A stretch of 64,000 nt of DNA from Alcanivorax sp. (GCA_017794945.1 CP051239.1:1664692-1728691); one strand, 5' to 3'; positions 7,689 to 17,679 are shown, counted from the first letter of the stretch. Numbers and translations: made by a program. Notes: generated from the letters alone by a model not told the origin.

Positions 7689-10600
7689 TCAATTCTGTTC
7701 AGCGCTCTTCTTGATGGAAACGCTCTGGTAGCTCAAGTTGATGCCTTGTTCTGGGATAAGAAGCCGCACCTGGCCTCCTGACAATGGCCCCAATGTAATA
7801 TCAAGATTTACTTCTTTGGGCTCCCGGCTTTTCAGGCTGATGAACAACCGGCCATCAGGTAGGAAATCCATAGGGCCTTCCAGAACTATTTGCCCGATGG
7901 GCAGGCCTTTGGCGTTGTGGTCGAGGCCCAGAGGCAGCGACAGTTGCGGGGCATCGAAGAGTAAATCGAACTCAATGACAAACCTGGGTAGATCGCCCGC
8001 TTCCGGGTTGTCGCCCGGAACAATGTAGCCCACCGGCGCTTCAGTTCGCTCATTGTTGGCGTCGGGCTCGTAACGCACTCGCATGATATTGGGTCCGGTG
8101 GCGGTTTCGATCGGGATCAGACCGATATCCTGTGTTGGACCTAGAACGGTGTCCAGCACGCCGCCTATCAACGGAATATCGCCCAGACCTTCCAGCACCG
8201 TATCCAGGGCATCGCCCAGGACGGGCAGGGTGGCCAGGGTGGTTTCGCCGTCCGCCGCGTTCAGGTCCACGCCGATCACCGCGGTGGCGTCCAGGTTGGT
8301 CAGACCCAAGGTAGTGGGCAGGATTCGGACCGCCACCCCGCCTCGGTCGGAGTCGACGTAATCCGGCAGCTCTTCCGCTTCGACGAAACCGAGAATCTCG
8401 GTGTTCAAGGCGCCGGCGGCATACAGTAGACGGCGGGCGTCGCACTGCTCGAAGTCTTCCTCGGAGTAAGGGGGTGCGCCTTCGAAGCCGCAACCGGTGT
8501 TGGCCGCCGTCACCAGGCCGCCGCCGGTATTTTCGTCCCCTGCGCCGCCCTGGTTGGGCAGAATGCGGGTGGCGTTGGGCGGTACCGGCAGGTTGTCGTC
8601 GGTAACCGGCGATTCACCGCCGTCGATGGCGAAGTTGTAATTCACGTCCACGCTGGGCAGGTTGTTCAGCTCCTGGAACACATTGTCGGTGGCGGCTGCG
8701 CCACGGAACAGGATGTCCATGTTCGGGCCGCCCTGGTCGCTCTCGTTGCCAAGCAGCAGCGCGGTCTGCAGCGGGAGTTGGTCCTCGGAGCAGATGGCGC
8801 TGGCGCAGCCGCTGGTTTCCGAGGCCAGGGTGTAGCGGTACAGGGTGCCCGCTTCCCAGGGCTGATCCGGGGTGAAGGTCAGGTGCCGCACGCCCACCTC
8901 AAGGCTGCCTTCCACGGCGCCACCGTCCACCTCCTCGACGATAAAGGTGCGGCCCAGCTCGATGGACGCCGGGTCCATATTCTGGGAGAAGCGCACGCGG
9001 ATGGCGCGGTTGGCGGGCATGTCGGTAATCGGCATGCGGTCCACTTCCACCTGCTCGCTTTCCGGGCTGGAGGACACGCACACCCCCTGGCTACCCATGC
9101 CGCCGAAGGCGTTGAGATCCAGCTCGTCGCTGGTGGCGCAGGGGAAACCAGGGTAGACGGTGGTGGCGAACGGCCCGCGCTGCACGTCCTCGCCCTCCAC
9201 GTAGGTGGGCAGGGTGAAGGTCAGTTGATTGGTGCCGTCGAGCGGGTTCAGGTTCATCAGCGGGTTGCCGCTCAGGTCGGTGATGTCCGTGGTGGTCTCG
9301 ACCACGTACTCCACACCGTAATCCACCGGGTCGTCCGGGGTGATCACCAGCGCGTTGCCGTCCAGTTTCCAGGAAAAAGGCTCGTCCATGCCGCCCTTGG
9401 TGAGGCGCAGGCTGACACCCTCGACGATGCTGTTCGGGTCCAGCGCTTCGGTGAACAGCAGTACGATGGGCTCGCCGGGGACCATGCGGTCGGCGAACTC
9501 GCCGGGCTGCCAGGACAGCTGCCGGCTGCCGTCGTCCTGGGTCAGCGCCTGCAGCATCGGAGGGGTTTGGTCGTCCAGCGGGTCCGGCGCGTTGGTCTGG
9601 TCGCGGTAGGACTCCATGCGGAAGCTCAGCAGACCGTAGTTGTCCTCCACGCCGAGCACGCGCGGTTCCACCACGCTGATGGCGTCGGCGCGCAGCACGC
9701 CGTCACGCACGATGGCGCGGCCCACCAGTTCCACATGCAGCAGGTTCTGGGTGAACGCGCCGTTGGCCCGGGCATCGTCGGTGGTGGTGGACAGATCCAG
9801 GAACAGACGCAGGTTCTTGGCCGCGTTCGGGGAAGCCGAGGTGGGGTTGGGGAACAGGTAACCGGTGGCGTCGGCGACCATTTCCACGGTTACGTCGCCG
9901 GAGTTAAAGCCCACCGGCACCTGGCCGCCGACGAGGACTTCCAGGGCGTCGCCCACCAGCCGGGAACCGCGTGCCACGCGCAGCGGGGTCACGTCGGGGA
10001 ACGCCGGCGGGAACGCCAGCTCACCGAACACGTCGCCGGTCTGCTTGGAAACGGTCTGGTCTTCCAGCAGGGTGCCGATCACCGGCACGCAGTTGATCGG
10101 CTCGCCGGTCAGCGGCGACACGCGCACGTTGTCGGCCAGGCAGCTCAGGTTCGGGTCCGCCGCCGGCACCTCGGTGACCAGGGTCTCCCGTTGTCCGGTG
10201 GGCGAGCTGGTCTTGATCGGCGTTACGGTGCGCTCAAAGGACGCGATGGGGTCGCCGAAGCGGCTCACCACGCCGTCCACGCTCAGAACGTACTCAGCGC
10301 CGGGGGTCATGTCGTCCACCGGGTCCACGGTGAGGGCGTTGCCGGCCGACAGCAGCACCGCCGGCACCAGTTCGCCGTCGCGGGTCAGGGACACGGTGTC
10401 GCCGTAGACCACGGTTTCCTCGTCCATCGGATGGCTGGTGCGCAGACGGAACGCGGAGAAGTCCATGGTTTTGAACTGGGTCTCGTCGTCCGGGAAGATC
10501 GACGCCACTTCAAAGTCCGGGCTTTCTTTCTGCAGGTCCACGGCGCCGTCCAGCGCGGCGCGGGTGGTGAAATTCAGCGCGCCGTCGGGCAGCCCCACCT

Positions 10601-10973
10601 CTTCGCCATTGGCGTCGATGCCTTGCAGCACCACCTGATAGTCGGCGATCGGATCCAGTTCCTCCTGGGGGCGCAGCACCACGCCGCGGCCGTCGTCGAC
10701 CAGGCTGAATTCGAACTGCACCGGCTCGCCGTCGGCGTCGGTGAACTCAAAGTTGGACGGGGCCACCTGCAAGGCGGCGCCGAAGTTGAACACCACCGGG
10801 GCGTTGGGCGCCACGTCTTTCTGGTCATCCAACGGATAGGTGAAAAACAGCGCCGCGTTGCCGGATTCCGGTGCGCGCAAATCCGGTACGTTGGGGTTGT
10901 CGCCGCTGTCGTCACCGCCGCAGCCGAACAGGGTCGCCGCCGCGGTCAGTGTTATTAGAGCTTTATAGCGCAT
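7689..10973 (-). CDS. Large lipoprotein with bacterial Ig-like domains (pair 1)
   Basis: 1094 residues. The N-terminus MRYKALITLTAAATLFGCGG is a lipoprotein signal with lipobox LFGC, followed by a Asp/Ser/Asn linker. Two or more SbsA-type Ig-like segments are recognisable by the pattern PLDDQKDVAPNAPVVFNF, PMDEETVVYGDTVSLT and NRAIRVRFSQNMDPASI, i.e. surface beta-sandwich repeats. AGGAGG precedes the ATG. It is the second gene of a two-gene unit, 10 bases after the TraF-like barrel at 10984-12297, and is paralogous to 23591-26638. Probably an outer-membrane surface lipoprotein acting with the barrel; substrate unknown. Confidence 0.85.
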   Translation of the reverse strand: MRYKALITLTAAATLFGCGGDDSGDNPNVPDLRAPESGNAALFFTYPLDDQKDVAPNAPVVFNFGAALQVAPSNFEFTDADGEPVQFEFSLVDDGRGVVLRPQEELDPIADYQVVLQGIDANGEEVGLPDGALNFTTRAALDGAVDLQKESPDFEVASIFPDDETQFKTMDFSAFRLRTSHPMDEETVVYGDTVSLTRDGELVPAVLLSAGNALTVDPVDDMTPGAEYVLSVDGVVSRFGDPIASFERTVTPIKTSSPTGQRETLVTEVPAADPNLSCLADNVRVSPLTGEPINCVPVIGTLLEDQTVSKQTGDVFGELAFPPAFPDVTPLRVARGSRLVGDALEVLVGGQVPVGFNSGDVTVEMVADATGYLFPNPTSASPNAAKNLRLFLDLSTTTDDARANGAFTQNLLHVELVGRAIVRDGVLRADAISVVEPRVLGVEDNYGLLSFRMESYRDQTNAPDPLDDQTPPMLQALTQDDGSRQLSWQPGEFADRMVPGEPIVLLFTEALDPNSIVEGVSLRLTKGGMDEPFSWKLDGNALVITPDDPVDYGVEYVVETTTDITDLSGNPLMNLNPLDGTNQLTFTLPTYVEGEDVQRGPFATTVYPGFPCATSDELDLNAFGGMGSQGVCVSSSPESEQVEVDRMPITDMPANRAIRVRFSQNMDPASIELGRTFIVEEVDGGAVEGSLEVGVRHLTFTPDQPWEAGTLYRYTLASETSGCASAICSEDQLPLQTALLLGNESDQGGPNMDILFRGAAATDNVFQELNNLPSVDVNYNFAIDGGESPVTDDNLPVPPNATRILPNQGGAGDENTGGGLVTAANTGCGFEGAPPYSEEDFEQCDARRLLYAAGALNTEILGFVEAEELPDYVDSDRGGVAVRILPTTLGLTNLDATAVIGVDLNAADGETTLATLPVLGDALDTVLEGLGDIPLIGGVLDTVLGPTQDIGLIPIETATGPNIMRVRYEPDANNERTEAPVGYIVPGDNPEAGDLPRFVIEFDLLFDAPQLSLPLGLDHNAKGLPIGQIVLEGPMDFLPDGRLFISLKSREPKEVNLDITLGPLSGGQVRLLIPEQGINLSYQSVSIKKSAEQN

Positions 10974-10983
10974 GGCGCACCTC

Positions 10984-12297
10984 CTAGAACTTAAGCGTCA
11001 GGGAACCGCTGAACACATGAACTTCGCCGCCCGCGGTTACGGTGGCAAAGGGGTTGGTTACGCCCGGCCGGCTGCTGGTCAATTCGAAATCGCGGTCTTC
11101 CAGCTGCTGGAACTGGTAGCCGAAGTCGAGACGCATCGGGTAGGCCAGGATCGGCGGGTTGTCGATCACCAGCGAGGAGCCCAGGCCGAAGATCACTTTG
11201 TCGTTATCCAGGTAGTTCACGTCCTCGGTGCGGATGCTCTCCAGCGGCGATTCCTGGAAGGCGACGCCGCCGCGCAGGGTCAGGTGCTGATTCACATCCC
11301 ACTCGGCGCCCACGCGCGGAACGGTGATGTCCTTGAACTGGGCGTTGGCCTGGTCCTTGACGGTGTCGCGCTGCAGTTCCTCGGTCAGATCCGACCAGTT
11401 CTGCTGCTCCACGGTCACGGCCATGCGGAAGTTGTCGGTGAAGTTGTACTTCAGGCCGGCGGCGAAGATGTCCGGCTGATAGGAATCAATGGTGTCGATC
11501 GCCAGCAGAATGCCCGGGTCGGGCACGGTGCCGGGAATCACGATGTTGGATTCCACCGAGGTGCGGGCCTCGGTGTGGCCGCGGAACGTCAGCGCCGTTT
11601 CCAGGCCGCCGATCCAGCAGTCGTCGTTGTGGCCGCAGATGATCTTGCCCCACTCCTGGGAGGTGGACAGCACCGGGCGCAGTACCGGCTTGGCGGTCAC
11701 GTCCAGCTCTTCGTACTGGGTTTCACCGGCCAGGTTGGAGCTGGCGTTGAGGGTGGCTTCCGAGCGCAGGGAAATATGCACCGAGGCCCCCACGTTGATG
11801 CCGTTCAAGAACTGGGTGCCGCCGCCCACGTTCAGGAACAGCGGCTGGCGGCCGTAATTAAGGAACTGCCCTTCATCGGAGGTGCTGGAATTAAACGCCA
11901 GCATCTCTTCACCGAACTTCTCCACCCCGGCGATGATCGCGAAATACAGCGGGTGGTTCACCTTGGTCAATTCGGACAGGTTGGTTTTCAGCGCGATCAG
12001 CTGCTGCTGGGAGCGGGTGTCGTTGACCACCGTGTCGTCGCTCTTGAGCTCCTGCTCGCCATGCAGCAGGCCGGCGGTCAATTCGCCGCGCGGGTCCATG
12101 GTCAGATACGCCGGGTTGTAATACAGCGCCGAAGCCTGGGCGTTGAACATGGAAAGCGCCTGGGCGGTACCGACGTCAACGGGGAAAAGACCGTAGGTAT
12201 TGGCGGTATTGCCCATGCCGGCAAGCGCGGGAACACTGGCGGTGAGGGCGACGGCGGCGGCAACACTCCGGGCGGACTGCTGGAGGGATCGGTACAT
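10984..12297 (-). CDS. TraF-like / FadL-like outer membrane barrel protein (pair 1)
   Basis: 437 residues with a signal peptide (cleavage about SVPALA) and a C-terminal Phe (GSLTLKF), typical of outer membrane beta-barrels. The N-terminal mature part MGNTANTYGLFPVDVGTAQALSMFNAQASALYYNPAYL resembles the protein family annotated as conjugal transfer TraF-like (PF13729) and the FadL-type pattern SALYYNPA. Despite that label there are no conjugation genes nearby. It precedes an Ig-like lipoprotein by 10 bases; an identical arrangement occurs at 22217-26638. Probable uptake or export of a hydrophobic compound, by analogy with FadL. Confidence 0.85.
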   Translation of the reverse strand: MYRSLQQSARSVAAAVALTASVPALAGMGNTANTYGLFPVDVGTAQALSMFNAQASALYYNPAYLTMDPRGELTAGLLHGEQELKSDDTVVNDTRSQQQLIALKTNLSELTKVNHPLYFAIIAGVEKFGEEMLAFNSSTSDEGQFLNYGRQPLFLNVGGGTQFLNGINVGASVHISLRSEATLNASSNLAGETQYEELDVTAKPVLRPVLSTSQEWGKIICGHNDDCWIGGLETALTFRGHTEARTSVESNIVIPGTVPDPGILLAIDTIDSYQPDIFAAGLKYNFTDNFRMAVTVEQQNWSDLTEELQRDTVKDQANAQFKDITVPRVGAEWDVNQHLTLRGGVAFQESPLESIRTEDVNYLDNDKVIFGLGSSLVIDNPPILAYPMRLDFGYQFQQLEDRDFELTSSRPGVTNPFATVTAGGEVHVFSGSLTLKF

Positions 12298-12625
12298 AAT
12301 AAAGACTCTCCGGATCTTGTTATTGGGCTTATTTAAGCTCTTTTATTCCACTGGACGTTTTTTCGGGTAGGCGTGCCAGTGGAAGACGACGAAAGGCAGC
12401 TTTACGGGGGTGACCGCGAACAACGCTCTCGTCTCATATGCAACTAATAAAACAAAGCGGTGGTGAATGCCGTATGAAAAAGGTTGTGAACGGTAGACGG
12501 GGGACGGGTTACTTTACGGAACGTAGCGGGAGGGTAGCCGAACGTAATGGGCCGGTTAAGAGGAACGTTCGTGCCAGGTATTAAGTGTCATATTATGCAC
12601 AGGGGCGCGTGCCGTCCGGTCAAGG
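12298..12625. other. Intergenic control region of pair 1
   Basis: 328 bases without a gene, between the barrel gene and rpiA, both on the minus strand. It must hold the barrel-gene promoter. It contains GCTTATTTAAGC, an imperfect dyad at 12327-12338 in the leader. The region around 12441-12470 is AT-rich. I see no confident -35/-10 pair and no RNA gene. Confidence 0.4.
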
Positions 12626-13279
12626 TCAGTAGACCGAAACGCCGCCGCCCTCGCCGACCAGCACCACATCCGCCGGGCGCAGCGCGAACAGCCCGTTGGT
12701 GACCACGCCGGTAATATTATTGAGGGTTTTTTCCAGTTCCAGCGGGTTCACGATGTCCAGATTATGGACGTCGAGGATGATGTTGCCGTTGTCGGTGACG
12801 AAGCCTTCGCGGTATTCCGGCCGGCCGCCCAGGCCCACCAGCTTGCGCGCCACGTAGGAGCGCGCCATGGGGATCACTTCCACCGGCAGCGGAAAGGCGC
12901 CCAGACGCTTCACCTTCTTGGAGCCGTCGACGATGCAGATGAAGTCCTTGGCCACCGCCGCGACGATTTTTTCCCGGGTCAGCGCGCCGCCGCCGCCCTT
13001 GATCATCTCGCGGTGCTCGTTGACCTCGTCGGCGCCGTCCACGTACACCGGCAGGCGGTCCACGTCGTTCAGCGCCAGCACCGGGATGCCGTGGCCGCGC
13101 AGGCGCTCGGCGGTGGCCTCGGAGCTGGCCACGGCGCCGGCGATGCGGTCCTTCATGCCCGCCAGGCCGTCAATGAAGAAATTGGCGGTGGAGCCGGTGC
13201 CCACGCCCACCACTTCGCCTTCCGGCACGTAGCGCAGGGCGGCCTCGGCCACCTGTTTCTTCAGAGCGTTCTGGTCCAT
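12626..13279 (-). CDS. rpiA: Ribose-5-phosphate isomerase A
   Basis: Isomerises ribose 5-phosphate and ribulose 5-phosphate in the pentose phosphate pathway. 217 residues, normal length. Family motifs: [15 protein letters not shown] near residue 26, SSEATAERL, the [28 protein letters not shown] catalytic segment (Asp, Asp, Glu, Lys) and [12 protein letters not shown]. The frame continues upstream through the ilvA promoter; the start at 13279 ([15 protein letters not shown]) fits the family N-terminus. It is divergent from ilvA with 126 bases between starts, an arrangement also seen in pseudomonads. Confidence 0.96.
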   Translation of the reverse strand: MDQNALKKQVAEAALRYVPEGEVVGVGTGSTANFFIDGLAGMKDRIAGAVASSEATAERLRGHGIPVLALNDVDRLPVYVDGADEVNEHREMIKGGGGALTREKIVAAVAKDFICIVDGSKKVKRLGAFPLPVEVIPMARSYVARKLVGLGGRPEYREGFVTDNGNIILDVHNLDIVNPLELEKTLNNITGVVTNGLFALRPADVVLVGEGGGVSVY

Positions 13280-13405
13280 GGTCGGTCTCCGCGATGCAAG
13301 GGTGCGGCGATTATACGGGCGCTTGGCCCGCCGATACAGGACAGCGCAATGGACGCTCCCGCCCCGCGCCCCGTAAACTAGCGGTTTTACCCTTGCGGAT
13401 CTTCC

Positions 13406-14932
13406 ATGCCTGCGATGCTTGATCAATACGTAAAACGGATTCTCCAATCCCGCGTCTACGACGTGGCGCTGGAAACGCCCATCCATGCGGCCCCGTTGAT
13501 CTCCCGACGCATCGGCAACCGCGTGCTGCTCAAGCGCGAGGATCTGCAGCCGGTGTTCTCCTTCAAGCTGCGTGGCGCCTACAACAAGCTGGCCAGCCTC
13601 ACTGACGCGCAGCGCAGTAAGGGCGTGATCTGTGCCTCCGCCGGCAACCACGCCCAGGGCCTGGCCCTGGCGGCCAGCGCCATGGGCGTGCGCGCGGTGA
13701 TCGTGATGCCGCGCACCACCCCGGAGATCAAGGTGAAATCGGTGCGCGAGCGTGGCGGCAAGGTGGTGCTGCACGGCGACGGCTTCGATGACGCCCTGGC
13801 CCACGCCACCAAGCTGCAGGAAAAAGAAGGCCTGACCTTCGTGCACCCCTATGACGACCCGGACGTGATCGCCGGCCAGGGCACCGTGGGCATGGAAATC
13901 CTGCGCCAGCAGAGCCGCGACCTGGACGCCATTTTTATCCCGGTGGGGGGCGGCGGCCTGGCGGCGGGCATCGCCGCCTATGTGAAATACGTGCGCCCGG
14001 AGGTGAAAATCATCGCCGTGGAGCCGGAAGACGCCGCCTGTTTGCAGGCCGCCATGGCTCGCAAGCGCCGGGTGACCCTGTCGGAAGTGGGCCTGTTCGC
14101 CGATGGCGTGGCGGTTCGCCAGATCGGCAAGGAGACCTTCCGCATCCTGCGCGACCACGTGGACGAGGTGATCACCGCCACCACCGACGAAATCTGCGCC
14201 GCCATCAAGGATTCCTTCGAGGATACCCGCGCCATTTGCGAGCCCGCCGGCGCGCTGGCCCTGGCCGGCCTGAAAAACTGGGTGCACAAGCACGGCGCCG
14301 AAAACAAAACCCTGGTGGCGATCCAGAGCGGCGCCAACGTGAACTTCGACCGCCTGCGGCACATCTCCGAGCGCGCCGAACTGGGCGAGCAGCGCGAGGC
14401 CATTCTGGCGGTGACCATCCCGGAAAAGCCCGGCGCCTTCCGGGCGTTCTGCCAGGCCCTGGGCCGGCGCAGCATCACCGAGTTCAACTATCGTTACTCC
14501 AGTGAGCACGAGGCGAACATCTTCGTCGGCGTGCAGATTCGTCCTGGTGGCACGGACCTTGCTCCGCTTATCGCGGAACTGCGCGAGGCCGGCTACCCGG
14601 TGGTCGACATGACCGGCAACGAGATGGCCAAGCTGCACATCCGTCATATGGTGGGCGGCCACACCTCGCGGCAGGACCTGGACGAAATGCTGTTCCGGGT
14701 GGAATTTCCCGAGCGCCCCGGCGCCCTGGTCAAATTCCTGATGTCGCTGGGCCAGAAATGGAACATCAGCGTGTTCCATTACCGCAACCACGGGGCCGCC
14801 TACGGGCGGGTGCTGGTGGGCTTCCAGGTGCCGTTCGGTGACCGGGGCAACCTGCGCAAGGACCTCAAGAAGGTGCCTTACCCGATGGTGGAAGAGAGTG
14901 ATAACCCGGCCTACCGGCTGTTTCTGAACTAA
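13406..14932 (+). CDS. ilvA: Biosynthetic threonine ammonia-lyase
   Basis: PLP enzyme making 2-oxobutanoate from threonine, the first step to isoleucine. 508 residues. The PLP lysine is in SFKLRGAYN (Lys54), followed by SAGNHAQG, and the phosphate loop [10 protein letters not shown]. The C-terminal 180 residues hold two ACT-like regulatory domains (starting about [15 protein letters not shown] and [13 protein letters not shown]), which mark the long, isoleucine-inhibited biosynthetic form rather than the short catabolic form. Divergent from rpiA. Confidence 0.96.
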   Translation: MPAMLDQYVKRILQSRVYDVALETPIHAAPLISRRIGNRVLLKREDLQPVFSFKLRGAYNKLASLTDAQRSKGVICASAGNHAQGLALAASAMGVRAVIVMPRTTPEIKVKSVRERGGKVVLHGDGFDDALAHATKLQEKEGLTFVHPYDDPDVIAGQGTVGMEILRQQSRDLDAIFIPVGGGGLAAGIAAYVKYVRPEVKIIAVEPEDAACLQAAMARKRRVTLSEVGLFADGVAVRQIGKETFRILRDHVDEVITATTDEICAAIKDSFEDTRAICEPAGALALAGLKNWVHKHGAENKTLVAIQSGANVNFDRLRHISERAELGEQREAILAVTIPEKPGAFRAFCQALGRRSITEFNYRYSSEHEANIFVGVQIRPGGTDLAPLIAELREAGYPVVDMTGNEMAKLHIRHMVGGHTSRQDLDEMLFRVEFPERPGALVKFLMSLGQKWNISVFHYRNHGAAYGRVLVGFQVPFGDRGNLRKDLKKVPYPMVEESDNPAYRLFLN

Positions 14933-15289
14933 AACGGGGCACGCCGGTCGTATTGCATCAAGGCTTCACTGCGAACAACGTCTTATGCGTTAATGTGCAG
15001 TGAAGGCCGCGTGAAGTTGAATGTTGGGCTGTAGTTTTGTTAAGAAGCGTGAGGAACGGGCCGTAACTCCTTGACTTGAGTGGGCTGAGTGCCTGAATTT
15101 TGACCTGGTTCTCATCTTGTTACGAAATGAATGGCCTACCATGATGAGTCTTTCGCCCGACACGGGTTTAGGGGAAGCGGAAAACGCCGTACCGCTCCGG
15201 TCATACCGGGGGGCCAGAAAACGGCGGTCCGCATTTGTACTGGGTTTCACCGTACCGAGCTTTCTAGAAATTTGGGGAATGGAAACACA
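14933..15289. other. Intergenic region after ilvA with inverted repeat
   Basis: 357 bases without a clear gene. An inverted repeat TTCACTGC (14965-14972) / GCAGTGAA (14997-15004), extended by GGC/GGCC, lies just past ilvA and could be a terminator stem, though no T-run follows. The later part should contain the promoter of the small gene at 15290; TTGACC at 15101-15106 is a possible -35 but its -10 is poor. Confidence 0.4.
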
Positions 15290-15442
15290 ATGAAGAAGAA
15301 GCCGGACGCACTTGTCGTCCTCGCATTCGTATTTGCTCTTGGGGTGCTGATCAGCACCATCACCCACGGCGGTAACGATTCTGATCTGGAGCGCTTCGCG
15401 AACTCCGCGGGCATGCAGTTCAGCAATTACGACAGTAAGTAA
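15290..15442 (+). CDS. Small single-pass membrane protein
   Basis: 50 residues: a Lys-rich start MKKKPDALVV, one membrane segment (about residues 8-25, VVLAFVFALGVLIST), and a short polar tail ending FSNYDSK. The ATG at 15290 follows GGGGAATGG. The frame is open upstream to 15131, but that part shows no protein-like features. Its last 16 bases overlap the end of the convergent ygfA gene. No function assigned. Confidence 0.55.
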   Translation: MKKKPDALVVLAFVFALGVLISTITHGGNDSDLERFANSAGMQFSNYDSK

Positions 15443-16017
15443 CGCCGAACGTCGGTAACCACCTGATCCAGAGGCTGGTCCCAGGCTGCCTCGCGCAGCC
15501 TGGGCTGGCGCTGAAACTCGAACGCCACGCCGATCAGTCGCGGCCGCCGGGGCCGGCGCGCCAGGTCCGCGAGCGCGCGGTCGTAAAACCCCCCGCCCAT
15601 GCCCAGCCGGTGGCCCCGGTCATCGAAGCCCACCAGCGGCACCAGAATCGCATCCAGCGCCCAGGCCGCCCGCGCCCGCTCCCGGCGACGGGGCTCGCCG
15701 ATACCAAACCGGTTCGCCTTCAGCCGCCCCCCGCGCCGCCACAGGCGGAAGTGCATCCGCCCGCGATGCACCCGGTCCAGCGCCGGAAGGTAAAGAACCG
15801 ACTCACCGAAGCGCGAATGCGCCAGGGCGGGCAGGGGATCCAGCTCACCGTCCCCCGCCTGATACACCCCCACATGCCGAAACCGCCGCACCCCCAGCGC
15901 CCCCGGCAAATGCCGCGCAAACCCCCGCACCGCCCGCCGCCGCTCACCGGCGGACACAGCCCGCCGCCGCGCCCGAAGGGCCCGCCGCATCTGCTTTCTA
16001 GAAGGTTCAGAACTCAT
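15427..16017 (-). CDS. ygfA: 5-formyltetrahydrofolate cyclo-ligase
   Basis: ATP-dependent conversion of 5-formyl-THF to 5,10-methenyl-THF. 196 residues. The N-terminal Arg-rich RKQMRRALRARRRAVS and the C-terminal signature LVGFDDRGHRLGMGGGFYDR are diagnostic. It lies directly downstream of 6S RNA, as in E. coli, where ssrS and ygfA are co-transcribed. Unusually Arg-rich. Its 3' end overlaps the convergent small gene by 16 bases. Confidence 0.93.
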   Translation of the reverse strand: MSSEPSRKQMRRALRARRRAVSAGERRRAVRGFARHLPGALGVRRFRHVGVYQAGDGELDPLPALAHSRFGESVLYLPALDRVHRGRMHFRLWRRGGRLKANRFGIGEPRRRERARAAWALDAILVPLVGFDDRGHRLGMGGGFYDRALADLARRPRRPRLIGVAFEFQRQPRLREAAWDQPLDQVVTDVRRYLLS

Positions 16018-16071
16018 AAAAAAGGAAGGCGTCCATGGATAGCACCCGGCGCCCTTAAACGCGCCGCTACT

Positions 16072-16099
16072 AACTGTTAACTATCAACTGTCAACTATC
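16072..16099. repeat. Four heptad repeats AACTNTY
   Basis: Four perfect 7-base periods: AACTGTT, AACTATC, AACTGTC, AACTATC, between the ygfA start and the 6S RNA 3' end. Only a short inverted partner (ATGGATAG near 16034-16041) is seen. Same 7-base periodicity as the repeats at 18993, 20336 and 28458. Confidence 0.75.
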
Positions 16100-16116
16100 C
16101 ATTGAATTATAAAGCG

Positions 16117-16304
16117 TGTCCCCCGAACCGCCGCTGCGGGTGTTGCCCTTGAACCGAAAAGTTCAAGGCGGGGACCGCAGGTTAATGCCCTCAGGCTTTC
16201 CGCTCGAAGGCGGACATGCGCACAGGCACACCAATTTGGACCCCTAAGGGTAAAGCATCGGCAGGGACGTAACCCGGCTGGCGCACGGTCCAGGGAACAC
16301 TTGC
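16117..16304 (-). ncRNA. ssrS: 6S RNA
   Basis: 6S RNA mimics an open promoter and binds sigma-70 RNA polymerase in stationary phase. On the minus strand the gene shows the highly conserved CCTTGAAC-TTTTCG-GTTCAAGG hairpin near its 3' part followed by GGGCAACACCCGCAGCGGCGG, matching the E. coli pattern. The 5' end (AAGTGTTCCCTGG) pairs with the 3' end (CGGGGGACACGCTT) to make the closing stem. It lies between zapA and ygfA, the universal gammaproteobacterial location. Ends are set by the closing stem and promoter and may be off by several bases. Confidence 0.92.
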
Positions 16305-16308
16305 CAAG

Positions 16309-16337
16309 AGTATAACAGGGGCGGGGGTGAGGGTCAG
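16309..16337 (-). promoter_or_regulatory. 6S RNA promoter
   Basis: On the minus strand -10 TATACT (16309-16314) with CTGACC as a possible -35 at a 17-base spacing. The proposed -35 overlaps the end of zapA. It positions the 6S RNA start near 16303. Confidence 0.65.
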
Positions 16338-16657
16338 GGCTTGACAGACGCCTCGTCGTTGCCTTCCTCGAAGGCGCGGATCTCGTTGTCCAGGCGGCTC
16401 AGCAGGCCCTGGATGCGCTCGTCGTTGCCGCTGTCGTCGCCCAGCTGTTCGCGGGCTTCCAGCAGCTCGTGGCTCATGTTCAGCGCCGCCATGATGGCGA
16501 TCCGCTCCAGGCCGATCACATTGGCCTGGCGCACTTCGCGCATCTGGTTGTCGAGGTAGCGGGCGGCGCGCAGCAGGTTGTCCTGCTCGCCGGGCGGGCA
16601 GGCGACCCGGTATTCCTTATCCAGAATATGAATCACCAGGGAATGGCCGTCGCTCAT
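16334..16657 (-). CDS. zapA: Cell division protein ZapA
   Basis: 107 residues; binds and bundles FtsZ filaments at the division ring. The N-terminal VIHILDKEYRVACPPGEQDNLLRAARYLDNQMREVR domain and following helix are typical of ZapA. It overlaps the upstream coiled-coil gene by four bases (ATGA), so the two are translationally coupled, and it lies directly before 6S RNA. Confidence 0.93.
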   Translation of the reverse strand: MSDGHSLVIHILDKEYRVACPPGEQDNLLRAARYLDNQMREVRQANVIGLERIAIMAALNMSHELLEAREQLGDDSGNDERIQGLLSRLDNEIRAFEEGNDEASVKP

Positions 16658-16869
16658 GAATCCTCCTGCTCAAGGGACTGCAGGCGGGTTATGATGGCTT
16701 CAACGCGGGCCTTGGCCAGATCGTTTTTCTTCACCAACTGGGCGCGGTCATCGAGCAGGCGGGTTTCCCGTTCGCGCAGCAGCCGGTTCTCCTGGCGCAG
16801 GTGCGCGGAGATGCGCAGCAGCTCGTCCACCCGGGCTTCCAGTTGCCGGAGTTGTTGTTCCATCGTCAT
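16654..16869 (-). CDS. ZapB-like coiled-coil protein (TIGR02449 family)
   Basis: 71 residues, nearly all coiled coil: EQQLRQLEARVDELLRISAHLRQENRLLRERE and onward, with leucines in heptad spacing. Such small proteins regularly precede zapA in Pseudomonas and relatives and are named TIGR02449. A divisome role like that of ZapB is suggested by position and shape only. Overlaps zapA by four bases. Confidence 0.85.
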   Translation of the reverse strand: MTMEQQLRQLEARVDELLRISAHLRQENRLLRERETRLLDDRAQLVKKNDLAKARVEAIITRLQSLEQEDS

Positions 16870-17067
16870 GGCAAATTGGTCGCTGTTCGCCTAAGGTTGA
16901 GCCCCCGATCCGGGTCCGAATCGCAGGCGGGAAGGAAGTTTGCCCGCCGCCATTGACGGCTTTTTGTACTATAGATACGGCCCTGCGAAGGGTCAACGCA
17001 AATCAAGGCGGGTTAAGCACTTAGCGCCGCTTTGCAGAAAGTCATTAAAGAGTAAAGACGGAGCCCC

Positions 17068-17670
17068 ATGCCCGAACTGCCCGACTTCGACGAACTCGCC
17101 CGCGCCGCCGCCCAGGCGGGCATCCCCAATTCGCCCAGCGAACTGCACGGCGTGGTCTGCGGCCTGCTGGCCACCGGCCACGGCCAGGACGACAACGCCC
17201 TGCTGGGCACCCTGGCCGCCCACGCCGAGCAGCCCGAGGGGCTGCCGCCGGAACTGTCCCGCGCGCTGATCGATTGGCGCGATCAGACCATCGAAGGCTT
17301 TTCCGGCACCGGCCTGGAATTGCCCATGCTGCTGCCCGCCGACGAGGACGACCTGGACCTGCGCGTGGCCGCCCTGGGCCAGTGGAGCGAAGGCTTCCTG
17401 GTGGGCTTCGGCACCGGCGCCGCCGGCGTCGCCGACACCGAGCTGTCGCCGGGTGTGCAGGAGGCGCTGTCCGACCTGTCCGCGGTGAGCCAGGTGACCA
17501 CGCCGGAAGAAACCGGCGAGGAGGAAGAGCGCATGTTCGAGCAGGTCGCCGAGCACTGCCGCATGTCCGCGCTGATGATCTACACCGACCTGGTGATGAA
17601 ACAGCAGGCCGCGAAAAAGCCCGGCCCCGGCGACGCCGCCGAACCGGAAACGCCGCCCACCCGGCATTGA
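17068..17670 (+). CDS. ygfB: UPF0149 family protein YgfB
   Basis: 200 residues of the UPF0149/YgfB family: PDFDELARAAAQAGIPNSPSELHGVVCGLLA near the N-terminus and WSEGFLVGFG in the middle. In Pseudomonas aeruginosa YgfB affects ampDh3 expression; here the role is unknown. It is the first gene of ygfB-pepP-ubiH-ubiI and stands 9 bases before pepP. It is divergent from the zapA operon. Confidence 0.93.
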   Translation: MPELPDFDELARAAAQAGIPNSPSELHGVVCGLLATGHGQDDNALLGTLAAHAEQPEGLPPELSRALIDWRDQTIEGFSGTGLELPMLLPADEDDLDLRVAALGQWSEGFLVGFGTGAAGVADTELSPGVQEALSDLSAVSQVTTPEETGEEEERMFEQVAEHCRMSALMIYTDLVMKQQAAKKPGPGDAAEPETPPTRH

Positions 17671-17679
17671 GGAGAACCC

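Noticed and set aside
8778..10958. A 726-codon open frame on the plus strand
   Set aside because: Mirror frame of the first lipoprotein gene with the same His/Val/Gly-rich composition and no domain.
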